Shown: one piece after another, positions 62,028 through 64,000 of the stretch
Numbering within the stretch: position 1 is the first letter of the stretch
How the letters are laid out: the number at the start of each line of letters is the position of its first letter
Source of the DNA: Spirosoma sp. KUDC1026
GTDB lineage: Bacteria > Bacteroidota > Bacteroidia > Cytophagales > Spirosomataceae
Direction of reading: 5' to 3'
Assembly: GCF_013375035.1 (NCBI RefSeq)
Contig: NZ_CP056032.1
Coordinates: 310,001-374,000 of the forward strand
DNA length: 64,000 nt
Position numbers and translations under genes: made by a program
The notes under the pieces: generated by a model
Databases searched by the model: none
What the model was told of the DNA's origin: nothing
The model's input: the letters and a program-made list of their open reading frames with translations, nothing else

Positions 62028-63157
62028 CACTGTGTTATTGCTTTTCGGTAAAAATCAATCAGTTTATCAAGGGCCAGTTCGTGATCAAAGTGCTGACTGG
62101 CAAACACGGCCTGACTTTCGGCTAACTCCTTTCGCACACCGGCGTCCAGATGGGCAACGATTTGCTCTGCCACCTGCTCGGCCTCAGCACTACGTAACTT
62201 GCTTCGTTCGTCAGGTAGTAATTCAGGTACGCCACCAACGGGAAGCGCCAGAACCGGCGTTTTCACCGCAAATGCCTCAATAATTGAGTAAGGGCAATTA
62301 TCATTTAAAGCCGTATGAATGTACAAATCGGTTTGCGAAACCAGCTTCCACGGCGCTGGTTGTCGTCCATGAAATTGAACGTGGTTTGTAAGACCAAGGT
62401 CCTTTACTAGTTGCTCGTATTCCTTCCGTTTAGGCCCGTCACCAATGAGCCAGATCGCAAAATTGGTAACCCCTTTTTTACGTAATTCCTGACCGGCGCG
62501 AATAAGCAATTCCTGATTTTTACGTTCATCTACGTAGCCAACATTGCTGATCAGGAATTTATCGGTCTCCGCACGCGGTTCTCTGGCTGGTAATTCAGGT
62601 ACCTGAACGGTATTGAACTGGATCATTTTGTGAATACCAGCGGGCAGCAGATGCTTGGATTTTTCGTACGCGTAATTAGATACAAATACATACGAATTTA
62701 CGTACGAGAATAACCATGTATACCACTCTGTTATCCGGCCAACAAAGGATGGACTTAACGAATGAGCGGACATATACTCCGTTACCGGATCATCGTTAAA
62801 ATGGCAGGTTAGTACGATTGGTACTTTTTTTCCAAGAGCAAGGTAGGCTGCCACACCAGACCGAACGTCCTGCGCATGAATAACGGAGAAGTTTTCTTTC
62901 CGAATTTTTCGAACGGCGAAATAGAGCCGAATAAAGTAAGAGGCCTCCTCGTAAAAAATCCGGCTTTTGATTCCCAGCGGATTCGCAATACGCTTCAGTA
63001 AATTCAGCGATTTGTTCCAGAAGAAAGGTGTGTGCGTCGATTCAATCACCCGCACGTTTACGCCTTTCCTTTTGAGATCTTTTGCCAGCGTCTGATAGTA
63101 CGTAACGACCCCAGATGGAGAATGCGCTACCAGAAAAGTAACAATCAGAACGTTCAT
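62027..63157 (-). CDS. Glycosyltransferase family 4
   Basis: A 376-residue GT-B enzyme. It begins VLIVTFLVAHSPSGVVTYY, with VIHAQDVRSG and LTCHFNDDP in the N-terminal domain. The C-terminal domain carries ISNVGYVDERKNQELLIRAG, IWLIGDGPKRKEYEQL and the donor site DLYIHTALNDNCPYSIIEAFAVKTPVLALPVGG. It is coupled to the next GT4 by a TGATG junction. The sugar is unknown. ATG at 63157 is the only credible start and lies 19 bp after the preceding gene's stop. Confidence 0.9.
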   Translation of the reverse strand: MNVLIVTFLVAHSPSGVVTYYQTLAKDLKRKGVNVRVIESTHTPFFWNKSLNLLKRIANPLGIKSRIFYEEASYFIRLYFAVRKIRKENFSVIHAQDVRSGVAAYLALGKKVPIVLTCHFNDDPVTEYMSAHSLSPSFVGRITEWYTWLFSYVNSYVFVSNYAYEKSKHLLPAGIHKMIQFNTVQVPELPAREPRAETDKFLISNVGYVDERKNQELLIRAGQELRKKGVTNFAIWLIGDGPKRKEYEQLVKDLGLTNHVQFHGRQPAPWKLVSQTDLYIHTALNDNCPYSIIEAFAVKTPVLALPVGGVPELLPDERSKLRSAEAEQVAEQIVAHLDAGVRKELAESQAVFASQHFDHELALDKLIDFYRKAITQ

Positions 63158-63176
63158 ATGCAGTCCCGTTTGTCTC

Positions 63177-64000
63177 TTATTTGTTCAATAAGCGATATAG
63201 ACGTACGGTAAGTATTGAGTTGGGGCGCTTGCCAAAATTATTAAAAAGACTATCTAAAGCAGCTTCGGCAAAAATCAGAAAGTTATACATTCGATTTTTG
63301 CGTTTGGCTACAATCTGGCCGACAGTCTCGGCGGTAGCCCAGCGCATGAAAACTGCCATTCCGTACTTATCACCGTGAATGTTTTGAAACACTCTCCGCT
63401 GGTTGCGAACGGCGTAATATTGTTTCCAGGCACCCGGCCAGGGAATACCATTACGGTCGAAGGAAGGTGGATGATAGAAAACGCTCTTGGGAACGGTTAC
63501 AACAGGATAGCCCATTTTCTCGGCCCGGGTCATATATTCTACTTCATCACCCCAGATGAATAATTTTTTATCTGGTATACCAATTCGCTCCACTACCTCC
63601 CGATGCACTAACGTACCGTTGAAAAATGAAGCGACGCCATAAATCAAATCAAACTGAGTCATGTCGACCACCTTACGGTAGTTTCTGCTAGGGCGATCCA
63701 CATAGAAGGCAAGCTCTGTTTTATCCCGGTTGCTAACCGACATAGCGTTTTTGATACACGGCCCTAAATTCGGCGAATTAACCAGATTAGCCAGTGCATC
63801 AGGATCGGCTATACAGTCATCATCCATGCACCAGAGCCAGGTAAAATTTGCTTTGTAAGCAGTATCAATGCCCGTGGCAAAACCACCGGCTCCTCCCAGA
63901 TTGGGCTGCGTTACTACCCGAAGTGCTTTTTGCGTTGCCAGCCATTCTGTCGTCCCATCATCACTTCCATTATTCACAACAATTATTGCGTCCAGTGGGC
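63177..64000 (-). CDS. Glycosyltransferase family 2, GlfT2-like (5' end missing)
   Basis: The frame is open through the right edge, so the true start is outside the window; an internal GTG at 63977 should not be taken as the start. The visible 274 codons begin at the second GT2 strand (DAIIVVNNGSDDGT), then NLGGAGGFATGI, CMDDDCIADPDAL (metal-binding DDD) and KLFIWGDEVEYMTR, and end with a helical C-terminus. These patterns fit galactofuranosyl- or rhamnosyltransferase-like GT2 enzymes. About 30 to 40 N-terminal residues seem to be missing. It is the first gene of the operon that can be seen here. Confidence 0.87.
   Translation of the reverse strand, partial: PLDAIIVVNNGSDDGTTEWLATQKALRVVTQPNLGGAGGFATGIDTAYKANFTWLWCMDDDCIADPDALANLVNSPNLGPCIKNAMSVSNRDKTELAFYVDRPSRNYRKVVDMTQFDLIYGVASFFNGTLVHREVVERIGIPDKKLFIWGDEVEYMTRAEKMGYPVVTVPKSVFYHPPSFDRNGIPWPGAWKQYYAVRNQRRVFQNIHGDKYGMAVFMRWATAETVGQIVAKRKNRMYNFLIFAEAALDSLFNNFGKRPNSILTVRLYRLLNK

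Overview
The window looks like a chromosome segment from a Bacteroidota bacterium, most likely order Cytophagales; a Spirosoma-like genus is a guess. Reasons: a SusC/SusD pair, a Bacteroidota-type FtsL, a large surface protein with SprB-like and calcium-binding acidic repeats, Ppx/GppA, TPR and OPX genes in an exopolysaccharide operon, and almost no Shine-Dalgarno sequences before starts. No tRNA, rRNA, CRISPR array, phage or transposase gene was recognised.

Layout. (1) 1-4959, minus: the N-terminal 1653 codons of a giant secreted adhesin-like protein that runs off the left edge, ending in ten 258-bp Ig-like repeats. (2) 5791-8052, plus: a pirin, DsbA/FrnE and nitroreductase redox operon closed by a perfect terminator shared with a cation efflux gene. 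(3) 8105-13858: mixed housekeeping genes (CDF transporter, glycosylasparaginase, TlpA-like thioredoxin, endonuclease III, OmpA-type protein). (4) 14197-18645, minus: a SusC/SusD outer-membrane uptake pair with no enzyme genes attached. (5) 18881-24600: patatin, metallo-hydrolase, AraC regulator, peroxiredoxin-like protein, and a cytochrome b / molybdopterin oxidoreductase / DUF1223 operon. (6) 24605-28767, minus: M28 peptidase and an isolated ftsL-ftsI pair. (7) 28879-38051: DUF3431 protein, oligopeptidase B, J-domain-like protein, an NrtR-like Nudix regulator divergent from a carboxylesterase, a processive GT2, and a DUF2520 protein. (8) 38229-41394, plus: a degenerate sigma factor, anti-sigma, YCF48-like beta-propeller and a zinc protease with MORN repeats. 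(9) 41488-49020: GtrA, a 1165-residue beta-helix/LamG surface protein with three almost identical 699-bp units, a GtrB-like GT2, and a TIG-domain lipoprotein. (10) 49303-64000, minus: a polysaccharide operon of thirteen genes reading from the right edge to an OPX (Wza-like) exporter and ending at a 25-bp perfect palindrome.

How the parts work together. The polysaccharide operon supplies glycosyltransferases, a WecB/TagA/CpsF enzyme, an O-antigen ligase/polymerase, a GT39-like membrane enzyme, a beta-helix lipoprotein and the OPX channel. The Wzx flippase, Wzc kinase and initiating sugar-phosphate transferase are not in the window and probably lie beyond the right edge. The most unusual part is the tail of this operon, where an exported TPR-Ppx/GppA-like protein and a single-pass ASH/Hydin-like protein sit directly before the OPX gene; I know of no described role for this combination.

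Limits: product names come from reading motifs by eye. No database search or structure prediction was run. Start codons were checked against the DNA and several were moved from the longest open frame.
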